This document shows positions 26,654 to 35,302 of a stretch of DNA of 64,000 nucleotides, in pieces; position 1 is the stretch's first letter; each line of letters opens with the position of its first letter. The stretch is from an uncultured Bacilli bacterium (GTDB lineage: Bacteria > Bacillota_I > Bacilli_A > RF39 > UBA660): assembly GCA_958413985.1 (NCBI GenBank), contig CATYVZ010000001.1:1-64000 (forward strand), in the 5' to 3' direction. The notes below the pieces were generated by a model. It was given only the letters and a program-made list of their open reading frames with translations. It had not been told where the DNA came from and ran no database searches. The position numbers and the translations under genes were made by a program.

Positions 26654-27709
26654 ATGAAAAAAATTGCTATATTTACTGACAATTTAAATGTTGGGGGAAT
26701 TCAAAAATCTTTAGTTAATATGTTAAACAGAATAGATTATGAAAAATTTGAGATAGATGTTTATCTTTTTGAAAAAAAAAGCTTTTATGATATTCCTAAA
26801 CAAGCAAATATAATATATTTAAAAAAACCTTTCAAGCTACTAAATTTTATACCTTTTAAAATTGCATATAAAATATATAATCCTAAAGTTGCAAATAAAA
26901 AATATGATCTATCTATCGATTTTGATAGTTACCAAATGCATACTGCCATAAGTGCCTTAAAAGCAAATAGTAAAAAGAAGTCAATCTGGGTTCATAATGA
27001 TATTAAAATGAAATTAAAAGAGGAACTAAAATATCGAATTTTGCATTTCTTTTTTAAAAGTAAATATAAATATTTTGACATATATAATGCTGTATCGCCA
27101 GGTGCTTTAGATTCTTTTATGGAGTTAGAAAATTATGATAATAAAGTATATAATGTAATTCCCAATTATATAAACACTGTTGAAATTGAAAATAAAATTC
27201 TTGAAAAATGTGAATTAAAAGTCAACCACCGAGAATTAAATATTGTTACAGTAGGGAGACTTTGTCACCAAAAAGGAATTGATATCATGATAAACAATAT
27301 GAAAAAATTAAGTGAGTATCGTGATGATTTTCATCTTTACATAATCGGTGATGGGCCTGACAAAGAATCATTGCAAAAACAAGTTATCGATTTAGACATT
27401 AAAAATAAAGTTACCTTTTTAGGTAATCAAAAAAACCCATTTAAATATTTAAATATTATGGATTTATTTTACTTAACAAGCAGATATGAAGGACAGGGTA
27501 TGGTAATATTAGAAGCTATGGCGGTTGGATTAGACATATTAATTCCAAAACATTTAGAAAAATATTGTCCGATGGTTCAAGGTAGCAAAAACGAAATAGA
27601 ATATTTAAAAACATATAAAAAGAAAGAGAAAAAAAGATTTAACGATTTAAAAGAATATAATCTCAATATAACTGAAAAGTTAAATAATTTGTTTTATAAT
27701 GGAGGTTAG
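26654..27709 (+). CDS. Family 4-type (GT-B) glycosyltransferase
   Basis: GT-B fold retaining glycosyltransferase, 351 residues. The N-terminal domain starts FTDNLNVGGIQKSLVNML; the C-terminal domain has VGRLCHQKGIDIMINNM, LYIIGDGPDKESL and the donor-binding SRYEGQGMVILEAMA (E-x7-E type). RBS AAGGAG. It sits nine bases after the previous gene in the polysaccharide operon. Confidence 0.85.
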   Translation: MKKIAIFTDNLNVGGIQKSLVNMLNRIDYEKFEIDVYLFEKKSFYDIPKQANIIYLKKPFKLLNFIPFKIAYKIYNPKVANKKYDLSIDFDSYQMHTAISALKANSKKKSIWVHNDIKMKLKEELKYRILHFFFKSKYKYFDIYNAVSPGALDSFMELENYDNKVYNVIPNYINTVEIENKILEKCELKVNHRELNIVTVGRLCHQKGIDIMINNMKKLSEYRDDFHLYIIGDGPDKESLQKQVIDLDIKNKVTFLGNQKNPFKYLNIMDLFYLTSRYEGQGMVILEAMAVGLDILIPKHLEKYCPMVQGSKNEIEYLKTYKKKEKKRFNDLKEYNLNITEKLNNLFYNGG

Positions 27710-27711
27710 AT

Positions 27712-28440
27712 ATGAATAATTACGAACAATACTTCAAAAGTTTATATAATAAAGGACAGGATAGTTTTTTCGATGATTTGAATAAATTGATCGTTGAGAA
27801 TAAAAAAACTTTTATTATTACTGCTAATCCTGAAACATTTACATATGCCAAGAAGGATGCAGAAATTTCAAAAATGTTATTGGATCCTCACAATATAATT
27901 GTTCCTGATGGTATTGGAATCGTCAAAGCTGCTAAAATTTCTGGATTTGATATCGATGAAAGAATTCCGGGAATAGAAATTGCTGAAAGATTATTAGAAT
28001 ATGGAGACAAATATCGTAAAAGCATATATTTATTTGGGGCAAAAAAAGAAGTTCTTGAGACTTTAAAGAACAATATAGAAGCAAAGTATCCTAATATTAA
28101 ACTTTTAGGAATGTGTGATGGTTATGTTAAGGACAAAGAAGAAGAGTATAAAAAAATAATAAAACTAAATCCAGATATAGTTCTAGTTGCTTTAGGCATT
28201 CCTGCCCAAGAAAAATTAATTTATAAGTACTTACAAGAATTTCAAACTGGAATATTTGTAGGTGTGGGTGGATCGTTTGATGTATTAAGTGGAATGAAAA
28301 AAAGAGCTCCTAAAATATTTCAGAAATTAAACATTGAATGGTTGTATCGAATATTAAAAGAGCCAAAAAGGATTAAACGCTTTTATAACAATAATATCAA
28401 GTTTATATTAGAGATAAAAAAAGAGGTTAAAAATAAATAA
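27712..28440 (+). CDS. tagA: WecG/TagA/CpsF family glycosyltransferase
   Basis: GT26 glycosyltransferase, 242 residues, with TANPETFTYAKKD, DGIGIVKAAK, YLFGAKKEVLE, VALGIPAQEKLI and GVGGSFDVLSGMKKRAPK. In teichoic-acid synthesis TagA adds ManNAc to undecaprenyl-PP-GlcNAc. The neighbouring TagO homologue (makes that acceptor) and UDP-GlcNAc 2-epimerase (makes UDP-ManNAc) strongly support the same role here. It starts two bases after the previous gene with an AATGGAGG site. Confidence 0.85.
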   Translation: MNNYEQYFKSLYNKGQDSFFDDLNKLIVENKKTFIITANPETFTYAKKDAEISKMLLDPHNIIVPDGIGIVKAAKISGFDIDERIPGIEIAERLLEYGDKYRKSIYLFGAKKEVLETLKNNIEAKYPNIKLLGMCDGYVKDKEEEYKKIIKLNPDIVLVALGIPAQEKLIYKYLQEFQTGIFVGVGGSFDVLSGMKKRAPKIFQKLNIEWLYRILKEPKRIKRFYNNNIKFILEIKKEVKNK

Positions 28441-28496
28441 CAAAATAGTTTATACTATTTGTAATTAAGTATTTAGTTTAAATTTTAAAAACTATT

Positions 28497-28524
28497 TTGA
28501 TGATGTATTCGATTTAAATATAAA
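28497..28524 (+). promoter_or_regulatory. Promoter upstream of wecB
   Basis: TTGATG at 28497-28502 and TATAAA at 28519-28524 with a 16-base spacer, in the 100-base gap after tagA. Confidence 0.5.
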
Positions 28525-28540
28525 ATTAAGGAGAGAAGTA

Positions 28541-29644
28541 ATGATTAGAGTATTGAGTATATTTGGTACGAGACCTGAAGCTATTAAAATGGCTCCATTA
28601 ATAAAAGAATTAGAAGGTAGAAATGAAATAAAAAGTATTGTTTGTGTAACAGCTCAACATAGGGAAATGTTAGATCAGGTATTAGATACATTTGAAATAA
28701 CTCCTGATTACGATTTAAATATTATGAAACAAGGACAAACATTAAGTGATATAACTACTAGGGCACTAATTGGGTTAGATAGTGTGATAAAAGAAAGTAA
28801 TCCTGATATTGTATTAGTTCACGGAGATACAACCACAACTTTTGTAGGTTCACTAGCTGCATTCTATAATCAGGTCACCATTGGTCACGTTGAAGCGGGT
28901 CTTAGAACTAATGATAAATATTCCCCATTTCCCGAAGAAATAAATCGTCAAATGGTTGATTGTATGGCTGATATGTTTTTTGCGCCGACATTAGTTAGTA
29001 AGGAAAATTTATTAAGAGAAAATATTGATGAGAATAAGATCTATATAACTGGTAATACTGCTATTGATGCGATGAAAACAACTGTTATTGAAAATTATGT
29101 TCATCCAGAATTAGAATGGATAAAAAACGATGAAAAAATGATTTTATTAACAGCTCATAGAAGGGAAAATTTAGGTGAACCTATGAGACATATTTTTAAT
29201 GCCATCAAAAGAATTGTTGATGAATTTGAAAATGTGAAAGTAATATATCCAATTCACATGAATCCAAAAGTTCGAGAAATAGCTAAAGAAGTTTTTAACG
29301 ATTGTGATAGAATTAAATTGATAGAGCCTCTTGAAGTGTTTGATTTTCATAATTTTCTTAATAAATCATATTTGATTCTTACTGATAGTGGTGGGGTGCA
29401 AGAAGAAGCCCCATCATTAGGTAAACCAGTTTTAGTTCTTAGAGATACAACTGAAAGACCAGAAGGTATTGCAGCTGGAACTCTAAAATTAGTTGGAACT
29501 GACGAAGCAAAAATATATGAAGAAACAAAAAAATTATTAATAGACAAGAATGAATATTGCAATATGTCTAAAGCATCAAATCCATATGGTGATGGGTGTG
29601 CTAGTAAACATATCGTAGACGCTATAATAGAAAAATTTAAATAA
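28541..29644 (+). CDS. wecB: UDP-N-acetylglucosamine 2-epimerase (non-hydrolysing)
   Basis: Converts UDP-GlcNAc to UDP-ManNAc (WecB/MnaA), 367 residues. Conserved blocks are FGTRPEAIKMAPLI (8-21), TAQHREMLDQVLD, VHGDTTTTFVG, HVEAGLRTND, TAHRRENLGEP and LTDSGGVQEEAPSLGKP. RBS AGGAGAG. It supplies the donor for the TagA homologue just upstream and is convergent with tagO. Confidence 0.95.
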   Translation: MIRVLSIFGTRPEAIKMAPLIKELEGRNEIKSIVCVTAQHREMLDQVLDTFEITPDYDLNIMKQGQTLSDITTRALIGLDSVIKESNPDIVLVHGDTTTTFVGSLAAFYNQVTIGHVEAGLRTNDKYSPFPEEINRQMVDCMADMFFAPTLVSKENLLRENIDENKIYITGNTAIDAMKTTVIENYVHPELEWIKNDEKMILLTAHRRENLGEPMRHIFNAIKRIVDEFENVKVIYPIHMNPKVREIAKEVFNDCDRIKLIEPLEVFDFHNFLNKSYLILTDSGGVQEEAPSLGKPVLVLRDTTERPEGIAAGTLKLVGTDEAKIYEETKKLLIDKNEYCNMSKASNPYGDGCASKHIVDAIIEKFK

Positions 29645-29697
29645 AAAAGCAAATTAAAAGACTATATTAGATATAGTCAATAATTTACTTTTTTTTA
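29643..29697 (+). terminator. Long bidirectional terminator between wecB and tagO
   Basis: GACTATAT-TAG-ATATAGTC core extended outward by A-rich and T-rich arms (AAAAAAG...CTTTTTTT with one mismatch). It has A-runs and T-runs on both sides, so it can stop both convergent genes. Confidence 0.85.
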
Positions 29698-30719
29698 TGT
29701 TCAATAATAACATCAGTTTTAATAATGAAAATAATAACAATCATTAATAGTATACCGTATAGCAAATATCCCCAATTACAGTCGATAAGAACATAAACGA
29801 TAGAGGCAAAAGCAAATAAGGCATCTATTAAACAAATAATAACAACAGTTTTTCTATGTGAAAAGTTCATATTTAATAATTGATGATGAATGTGAAGCTT
29901 ATCAGGCTTAGTGATACTTTCATTTTTTAAAGCTCGTCTAATTATTGCGAAGATCGTGTCTAAAAAAGGAATAGCAATAATCATAAAAGGAATTATAATT
30001 GAAGTCATTGTAACGTTTTTAAACCCTAATAAAGCAATAATACTAATAATAAATCCTAAAAACATTGACCCGGTATCGCCCATAAATATTTGAGCTGGGT
30101 TTGCATTATATTTTAAAAATCCTAAACAAGAACCTAACATAATAAAACATAACATAAAATCTAAGCCGTGAGAGTTTTTAAAGATTGCAATAATACCTAC
30201 GGTTAGAAAGAAAATACTACTTATTCCAGTTGCCAATCCATCTAAACCATCGATTAAATTCATACAATTAATAAAAGCTAATATAAATACTATGGTAATT
30301 GGATATGCTAACCAACCAAAGTTAATATAAAATCCAAATGCACTAACGCTTTGCAATAAGACCTGTCCGTGAAAAACAACAACTAAGGTCGCCGCTAATT
30401 GTCCTAATAGTTTAATTTTAGCTGACAATGGTTTGATATCATCGATCATTCCTGTAATTATGATGATAAAGCTTCCAATTAAAATCGATGTCATCACATC
30501 ACTATGAGTACCAAAAACTATATATCCGAACAAGAAACCAGCGAATATAGCTAAACCGCCCAAGCGAGGAATCGGAACCTTATGGACTTTTCTAGAATTA
30601 GGAATATCCATCGCTCCAACATGACTAGCTATTTTTTTAACAACAGGCACTAAAATATAGACAAATAAAAAACAGGTAATGATAACCAATAATATTTTGC
30701 TGAATAATTCAACTGACAT
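29685..30719 (-). CDS. tagO: Undecaprenyl-phosphate GlcNAc-1-phosphate transferase (TagO/WecA)
   Basis: Polytopic membrane enzyme starting lipid-linked polymer synthesis by moving GlcNAc-1-P to undecaprenyl phosphate. The 344-residue product shows PRLGGLAIFAGF (51-62), DD at 93-94, NLIDGLDGLATG (154-165), GDTGSMFLGF and HIHHQLL, all in family positions, with about 10-11 spans. GAGGTG precedes the start on the minus strand. It is transcribed toward wecB and away from the acylation locus. It could prime either a teichoic-acid-like or other secondary wall polymer. Confidence 0.92.
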   Translation of the reverse strand: MSVELFSKILLVIITCFLFVYILVPVVKKIASHVGAMDIPNSRKVHKVPIPRLGGLAIFAGFLFGYIVFGTHSDVMTSILIGSFIIIITGMIDDIKPLSAKIKLLGQLAATLVVVFHGQVLLQSVSAFGFYINFGWLAYPITIVFILAFINCMNLIDGLDGLATGISSIFFLTVGIIAIFKNSHGLDFMLCFIMLGSCLGFLKYNANPAQIFMGDTGSMFLGFIISIIALLGFKNVTMTSIIIPFMIIAIPFLDTIFAIIRRALKNESITKPDKLHIHHQLLNMNFSHRKTVVIICLIDALFAFASIVYVLIDCNWGYLLYGILLMIVIIFIIKTDVIIEHKKK

Positions 30720-30896
30720 AAAAGTACACCTCTAAATATAATTCTATCAGAATTTTGATATTTAGTCTATAAAATATGTTTAATTCTTTTGTTAGGTTAA
30801 ATTGTTTACATTTTTGTTTACCATATTTTCCCATTTTTTTAACACATATTTTCTATATTTTTATTTTATAATTAATTATAGAAAAGAGGTGATATT

Positions 30897-31127
30897 ATAA
30901 ACATTAAAGTTATCGGTACTAATTGTAGTAATGGAATGAAATTATCTAAATTAGTTGACAAAGCAGTTGAAGAAATGGATTGTGACATAACTGTCGATAA
31001 ATTAGATGATTCATCTAAAAATAAATATGGAATTAAAAATGTCCCTGGATTAGTTATTAATGGACAGATCGTTAGTCAAGGAAAGGTGTTGTCTATAAGA
31101 GAAATAAAAAAATTGTTATTAGCTTAA
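30897..31127 (+). CDS. Small thioredoxin-like protein with a non-ATG start
   Basis: Thioredoxin-fold small protein of about 76 residues. The family-typical beginning NIKVIGTNCSNGMKLSKLV lies upstream of the first ATG (30936), so that ATG would delete the first strand and active-site region. The only well-placed start candidates are ATA at 30897 or ATT at 30894, just after GAGGTG (30886-30891). The redox site reads CSNG instead of CxxC, so one cysteine is missing. VPGLVINGQIVSQGKVLS is the conserved cis-Pro region. Either a rare start codon or a decayed ATG would explain this. Confidence 0.6.
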   Translation: MNIKVIGTNCSNGMKLSKLVDKAVEEMDCDITVDKLDDSSKNKYGIKNVPGLVINGQIVSQGKVLSIREIKKLLLA

Positions 31128-31149
31128 AGATTCATGTTTTGAATTTTAA

Positions 31150-31185
31150 GATTATTGACAAATTATCTGTGTCAATAGTCTTTTT
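31150..31185 (+). terminator. Terminator after the thioredoxin-like gene
   Basis: GATTATTGACA (31150-31160) pairs with TGTCAATAGTC (31170-31180), 11 bp with one G-T, then TTTTT. Confidence 0.85.
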
Positions 31186-31279
31186 ATTTTCCCAAAAATT
31201 TTAAGAATCAAAACTATTAATTTAAATTATAAAAAATGCTCAACTTTCACAAATTATAATAAAAAAAACAGTGATAATG

Positions 31280-31309
31280 TTGACTATAATAAAAGGAAAA
31301 TGATATACT
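31280..31309 (+). promoter_or_regulatory. Promoter of the acylation operon
   Basis: TTGACT at 31280-31285 and TATACT at 31304-31309, 18-base spacer, 28 bases before the first gene. No other promoter was recognised until acpS, so the eight genes are probably one unit. Confidence 0.65.
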
Positions 31310-31336
31310 AAATAAGTAAATGAATAGGAGTGCAAG

Positions 31337-33121
31337 ATGAAAGAGTTGGAATATCCTTTTGATAGTGATTATATTATAAAGAAAAAGAAAACTATAAAAA
31401 AGCAATTATTGTCCGAAGATAAGAAATGGCTTGAAAAAAATATTGCTATTTTAGGTGGTTCAACTACTAACGACATTAAATTAGTGTTAGAATTATTTTT
31501 GTTGAATTATGGTATAAAACCTAATTTTTATGAGTCAGAATACAACAAATTTTGGGAAGATGCCATGTTTGAAAACAAGGAATTAGAAGAATTTAAACCA
31601 GATATTATTTTTATTTGTACAACAAACAAAAATATTCTGAATTATCCAACTTTGTCGGATAATTCAGAATATATAAATAAATCTTTAGAGAATGAGTTCG
31701 AACGTTTCAAACAAATGTGGGAAAGTTTATTTTCTAAATATAATTGTCCAATTATTCAAAATAATTTTGATTATCCAACTTACCGTTTGTTAGGTAATAA
31801 GGATGCAACTGATGTTCATGGTAAAGTAAACTATATTACTAAATTAAATTTAAAATTTTCTGAATATGCTGAAAATAATGCCAATTTCTTTATTAATGAT
31901 ATTAATTATCAGTCAGCACAATATGGATTAGATAAATGGCAAGATCCATTTTACTGGTATATGTATAAATATGCCATAGCAGTTCCAGCAATTCCGACTT
32001 TATCATTTAATGTGGCAAATATTATAAAAGCTATTTATGGAAAGAATAAAAAAGGCTTAGTTTTAGATTTAGATAATACTTTATGGGGTGGCATAGTTGG
32101 CGATGATGGTGTTGATAATCTAATAATTGGGGAAGAAACATCTTTAGGACAAGTATACACTGATTTTCAAAAATATTTGAAAGAATTACAGCAGGCTGGT
32201 ATTATTTTAAATATTAATAGTAAAAACGATGAAGCTAATGCGATAGCTGGTTTAAATCATGTTGACGGAATTTTAAAACCTGATGATTTTATTGTTGTCA
32301 AAGCTAATTGGGAACCTAAATCAACTAATATGCAAAGTATTGCTGATGAATTAAATTTAGGGGTTGATAGTTTAGTTTTTATCGATGATAATCCTGCTGA
32401 GCGAGCTATTGTTCAAGATTATTTAAAAGATGTAGCTGTTCCTTCGATGGATGAACCTTATAAGTATATTCAAACGGTTGATCATTCTTTATTTTTTGAA
32501 GCGGTTAGCCTATCAAAAGATGATTTAAAGAAAAATGAAATGTATAAAGAAAATATAGAAAGAAATAAAATGATGGCATCTTTCACTAATTATGATGACT
32601 ATTTAAAATCTTTAAATATGACGGCAACGATCGATAGTTTTGCGCCGATTTATATGGCAAGGATTGCTCAATTAACTAATAAAAGCAATCAGTTTAACCT
32701 AACGACTAAAAGATATACCCAAACAGAAATTGAGTCGACTGCTGATGATGGAAACTATATAACATTATATGGAAAACTAGAAGATAAATTTGGTGATAAT
32801 GGTGTCGTTTCAGTTGTTATTGGTAAAAAAAATAATGATCGCCTCGATATCGACTTATGGATCATGAGTTGTCGTGTTTTAAAACGCGATATGGAATTTG
32901 CCATGATGGATGCACTAGTTAAAGAATGCATTAAACATAATATTAAAGAAATATACGGATATTACTATCCGACCGTAAAAAATGGTATGGTTAAAGATTT
33001 TTATGCAATTCAAGGCTTTAATAAAATCAGTGAAGACCAAGAAGGTAATACGGTTTGGAAATTTACTATTGATAATTATTTAGATAAAAACAAATTTATA
33101 AAAGTGGAGGAAAGAAAATGA
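31337..33121 (+). CDS. FkbH-like HAD-IIIC acyl-loading enzyme
   Basis: Residues about 235-400 form the HAD domain with nucleophile motif LVLDLDNTLWGG (D244, D246) and SKNDEANA and FIDDNPAER further on; the rest is an N-terminal SGNH-like region (ILGGSTTNDIKLVLELFL near 40) and a C-terminal GNAT-like region. This is the FkbH architecture. Characterised FkbH enzymes take 1,3-bisphosphoglycerate and load a glyceryl group on an ACP. The next gene codes such an ACP, overlapping by four bases (ATGA). I infer that this protein charges that ACP with a glyceryl or related hydroxyacyl group, in the position DltA has in D-alanylation. Length 594 is normal for the family. Confidence 0.82.
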   Translation: MKELEYPFDSDYIIKKKKTIKKQLLSEDKKWLEKNIAILGGSTTNDIKLVLELFLLNYGIKPNFYESEYNKFWEDAMFENKELEEFKPDIIFICTTNKNILNYPTLSDNSEYINKSLENEFERFKQMWESLFSKYNCPIIQNNFDYPTYRLLGNKDATDVHGKVNYITKLNLKFSEYAENNANFFINDINYQSAQYGLDKWQDPFYWYMYKYAIAVPAIPTLSFNVANIIKAIYGKNKKGLVLDLDNTLWGGIVGDDGVDNLIIGEETSLGQVYTDFQKYLKELQQAGIILNINSKNDEANAIAGLNHVDGILKPDDFIVVKANWEPKSTNMQSIADELNLGVDSLVFIDDNPAERAIVQDYLKDVAVPSMDEPYKYIQTVDHSLFFEAVSLSKDDLKKNEMYKENIERNKMMASFTNYDDYLKSLNMTATIDSFAPIYMARIAQLTNKSNQFNLTTKRYTQTEIESTADDGNYITLYGKLEDKFGDNGVVSVVIGKKNNDRLDIDLWIMSCRVLKRDMEFAMMDALVKECIKHNIKEIYGYYYPTVKNGMVKDFYAIQGFNKISEDQEGNTVWKFTIDNYLDKNKFIKVEERK

Positions 33122-33357
33122 CAAGAGAAGAAATTTTTAAACAATTAGACGAAGTTTTTCAAGATGTATTTGACGATGAAAGTATTCATGTAGTTGATGA
33201 GACAACTGCTGATGATATCGAGGATTGGGATAGTTTAGAACACATTAATTTAGTGGTTGCTATCGAAAACAAATTTGGAATTAAATTTAATATGAATGAA
33301 GTTACTTCAATGAAAAACGTTGGAGAAATGGTCGATATCATTTTAGAAAGAATATGA
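33118..33357 (+). CDS. Acyl carrier protein
   Basis: A 79-residue acyl carrier protein with the phosphopantetheine site EDWDSLEHINLV, Ser39. It overlaps the FkbH-like gene and the MaoC gene by four bases each, so the three should be made in fixed ratio. Its context makes it a dedicated carrier for surface acylation and not the fatty-acid ACP; none of the fab genes is nearby. An acpS gene that could activate it lies at the end of the operon on the other strand. Confidence 0.9.
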   Translation: MTREEIFKQLDEVFQDVFDDESIHVVDETTADDIEDWDSLEHINLVVAIENKFGIKFNMNEVTSMKNVGEMVDIILERI

Positions 33358-33773
33358 AAAATTACGACTTTAATGATATTGAAATTGGCTTAGAAGAAAG
33401 TTTTGTCTATGAATTGACTTATGAAAAGATGCAAAAGTTTTTAGACATAACCGGTGACATTAATCCTTTGCACAATGATATCAACTATGCTAAAGAAAAG
33501 GGATATAATGAAAGAGTTGTTTATGGAATGCTTACTGCTTCAGCTCTTTCTACTTTAGCTGGTGTTTATTTACCAGGTAAAAAAAGTCTAATTCATAGTA
33601 TTGATCTTAGTTTTGTAAAACCGGTATTTATTTCAAATTGCCCATTAAAAGTTAGTGGTAAAGTTATCAATAAAGATGACCGCTTTAAACAAATTGAAAT
33701 TAAATGTCAGATATTTGATAAAACTAACACTAAAGTTTTAAAAGCAAATATGAAAGTTGGTCTTATCGATTAA
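33354..33773 (+). CDS. MaoC-like hot-dog hydratase
   Basis: 139-residue single hot-dog protein of the MaoC/(R)-enoyl hydratase type. The signature ITGDINPLH gives catalytic D35 and H40, followed by VVYGMLTASALSTLAG and a conserved LSFVKPVF strand. Family members hydrate or dehydrate 3-hydroxyacyl thioesters on CoA or ACP. Next to an ACP and FkbH-like gene it may modify or dehydrate the bound acyl group, or simply bind it. Overlaps the ACP gene by four bases. Confidence 0.85.
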   Translation: MKNYDFNDIEIGLEESFVYELTYEKMQKFLDITGDINPLHNDINYAKEKGYNERVVYGMLTASALSTLAGVYLPGKKSLIHSIDLSFVKPVFISNCPLKVSGKVINKDDRFKQIEIKCQIFDKTNTKVLKANMKVGLID

Positions 33774-33789
33774 ATTGGAGTGAGTGTTA

Positions 33790-35301
33790 ATGAGTATAGT
33801 TTCGATCTATTTTTTAATATTTTTATTTATTAGTGTAATTATTTTTTATTTATTCCCTAAGAAGAACAGATGGATTGTTCTTCTTATTTCTAGTATTATA
33901 TTTTTTATATTTGCTAGTTCATGGAAATTGTTATTTTATTTAATATTTGGTGTGGTTACAACTTATATTGGAACAAATTTAATGTCTGAAAAATGTAAAA
34001 CTGATAAACAGAGAAAAATAGTTATGTTTTTAACTTTGTTTTCTATTTTAGGTGTTTTATTTTTGTTAAAATATATTAATATTTTCCCATTAACTTTAAA
34101 TGCTTTTAGCAAGTTATTTAGTCTAGATTTCAAATTTGGAATGCTATCTTTTATCGCTCCTTTAGGTATTTCTTATTATACATTATCTTTGACTGGTTAT
34201 GTGATCGATATTTATCGTAAGTCTTATAAACCACAAAAAAACATTTTCAAACACTGTCTTTTTGCTTGTTATTATCCAATAATGATCTCTGGTCCATTCG
34301 TAAGATATAATTACATGGAAAAAGAATTATTTGAAGCTAAAAAATTTAATTGGGATAATATATTTTTAGGATTTTACCGCATAATTTATGGTTTAATGAA
34401 AAAATTGGTTATTGCTGATCAATTAGGAATTTTCGTTAATGCTGTTTTTGATAATTATACAACTTATACCGGATTTTATATTATTATTGCGGTTATTTTA
34501 TATGCAATTCAAATTTATGCTGATTTTTCTGGTTGTATGGATATAGTTTATGGAGCTTCTAAAATGTATGGCATTGATTTATTAGAAAATTTTGATAGCC
34601 CTTTTTTCTCAAAAAATCTATCAGAATTTTGGCGTAGATGGCATATTTCTTTAGGTACTTGGGCCAAAGACTATATTATGTATCCTTTATTAAAATCTGA
34701 TTTATTCCAAAAGTTAGGGAAGAAATGTAAAAAAGATTTTGGTAAAAAAGCTGGTAAATTAATACCAACTGTTTTAGCTATTTTAATACTATGGTTATTA
34801 ATTGGTCTATGGCATGGGACATCTTTCCGTTATATTTTTGCTGCTGGAATATTACCTTGGATATATTTAACTTTGGGTCAAATTTTTGAAGATTCAATTA
34901 AAAGATTAACTAAAAAACTACATATCAAAACGGACTGTTTTAGTTTTAGGTTGTTTCAATCATTAAGAACATTTGGATTAATGTGTATTGTTTGGCTAAT
35001 TGCTTGTTCACCTAGTTTATTAGGTAGCCTAGATGTAATAAATCACATTTTTGTTTTCTTTGATACGACGATTATCAGTGAACTACCACAGCTTCCTTCT
35101 AAGATAATTTTGTTGTGTTGTATCTTGGTGTTAGTTGTCGATTATTTAAATTATAAAGGCATTAATGTTTTTGAAAAGTTTAAAGATCAAAATATTTGGT
35201 TTAGATGGTTTATCTTGTTTGCCTTGATTATTATTATTTTAATCTTTGGTGCTTATGGTCCAGGATACGATGCTAGTGAATTTATTTATGGAGGTTTTTA
35301 A
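33790..35301 (+). CDS. MBOAT-family O-acyltransferase (DltB/AlgI-like)
   Basis: Membrane-bound O-acyltransferase of 503 residues with about 10-12 spans. Conserved features: ADFSGCMDIVYG, the segment EFWRRWHISLGTW with H285, and LLIGLWHGTSFRY with the catalytic-type H342. DltB and AlgI relatives move acyl groups across the membrane onto an extracellular acceptor. I choose the ATG at 33790 (GGAG nine bases before) over the GTG at 33784. It lies 16 bases after the MaoC gene and one base before the DltD-like gene, repeating the DltB-DltC-DltD partnership. Confidence 0.9.
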   Translation: MSIVSIYFLIFLFISVIIFYLFPKKNRWIVLLISSIIFFIFASSWKLLFYLIFGVVTTYIGTNLMSEKCKTDKQRKIVMFLTLFSILGVLFLLKYINIFPLTLNAFSKLFSLDFKFGMLSFIAPLGISYYTLSLTGYVIDIYRKSYKPQKNIFKHCLFACYYPIMISGPFVRYNYMEKELFEAKKFNWDNIFLGFYRIIYGLMKKLVIADQLGIFVNAVFDNYTTYTGFYIIIAVILYAIQIYADFSGCMDIVYGASKMYGIDLLENFDSPFFSKNLSEFWRRWHISLGTWAKDYIMYPLLKSDLFQKLGKKCKKDFGKKAGKLIPTVLAILILWLLIGLWHGTSFRYIFAAGILPWIYLTLGQIFEDSIKRLTKKLHIKTDCFSFRLFQSLRTFGLMCIVWLIACSPSLLGSLDVINHIFVFFDTTIISELPQLPSKIILLCCILVLVVDYLNYKGINVFEKFKDQNIWFRWFILFALIIIILIFGAYGPGYDASEFIYGGF

Positions 35302-35302
35302 T

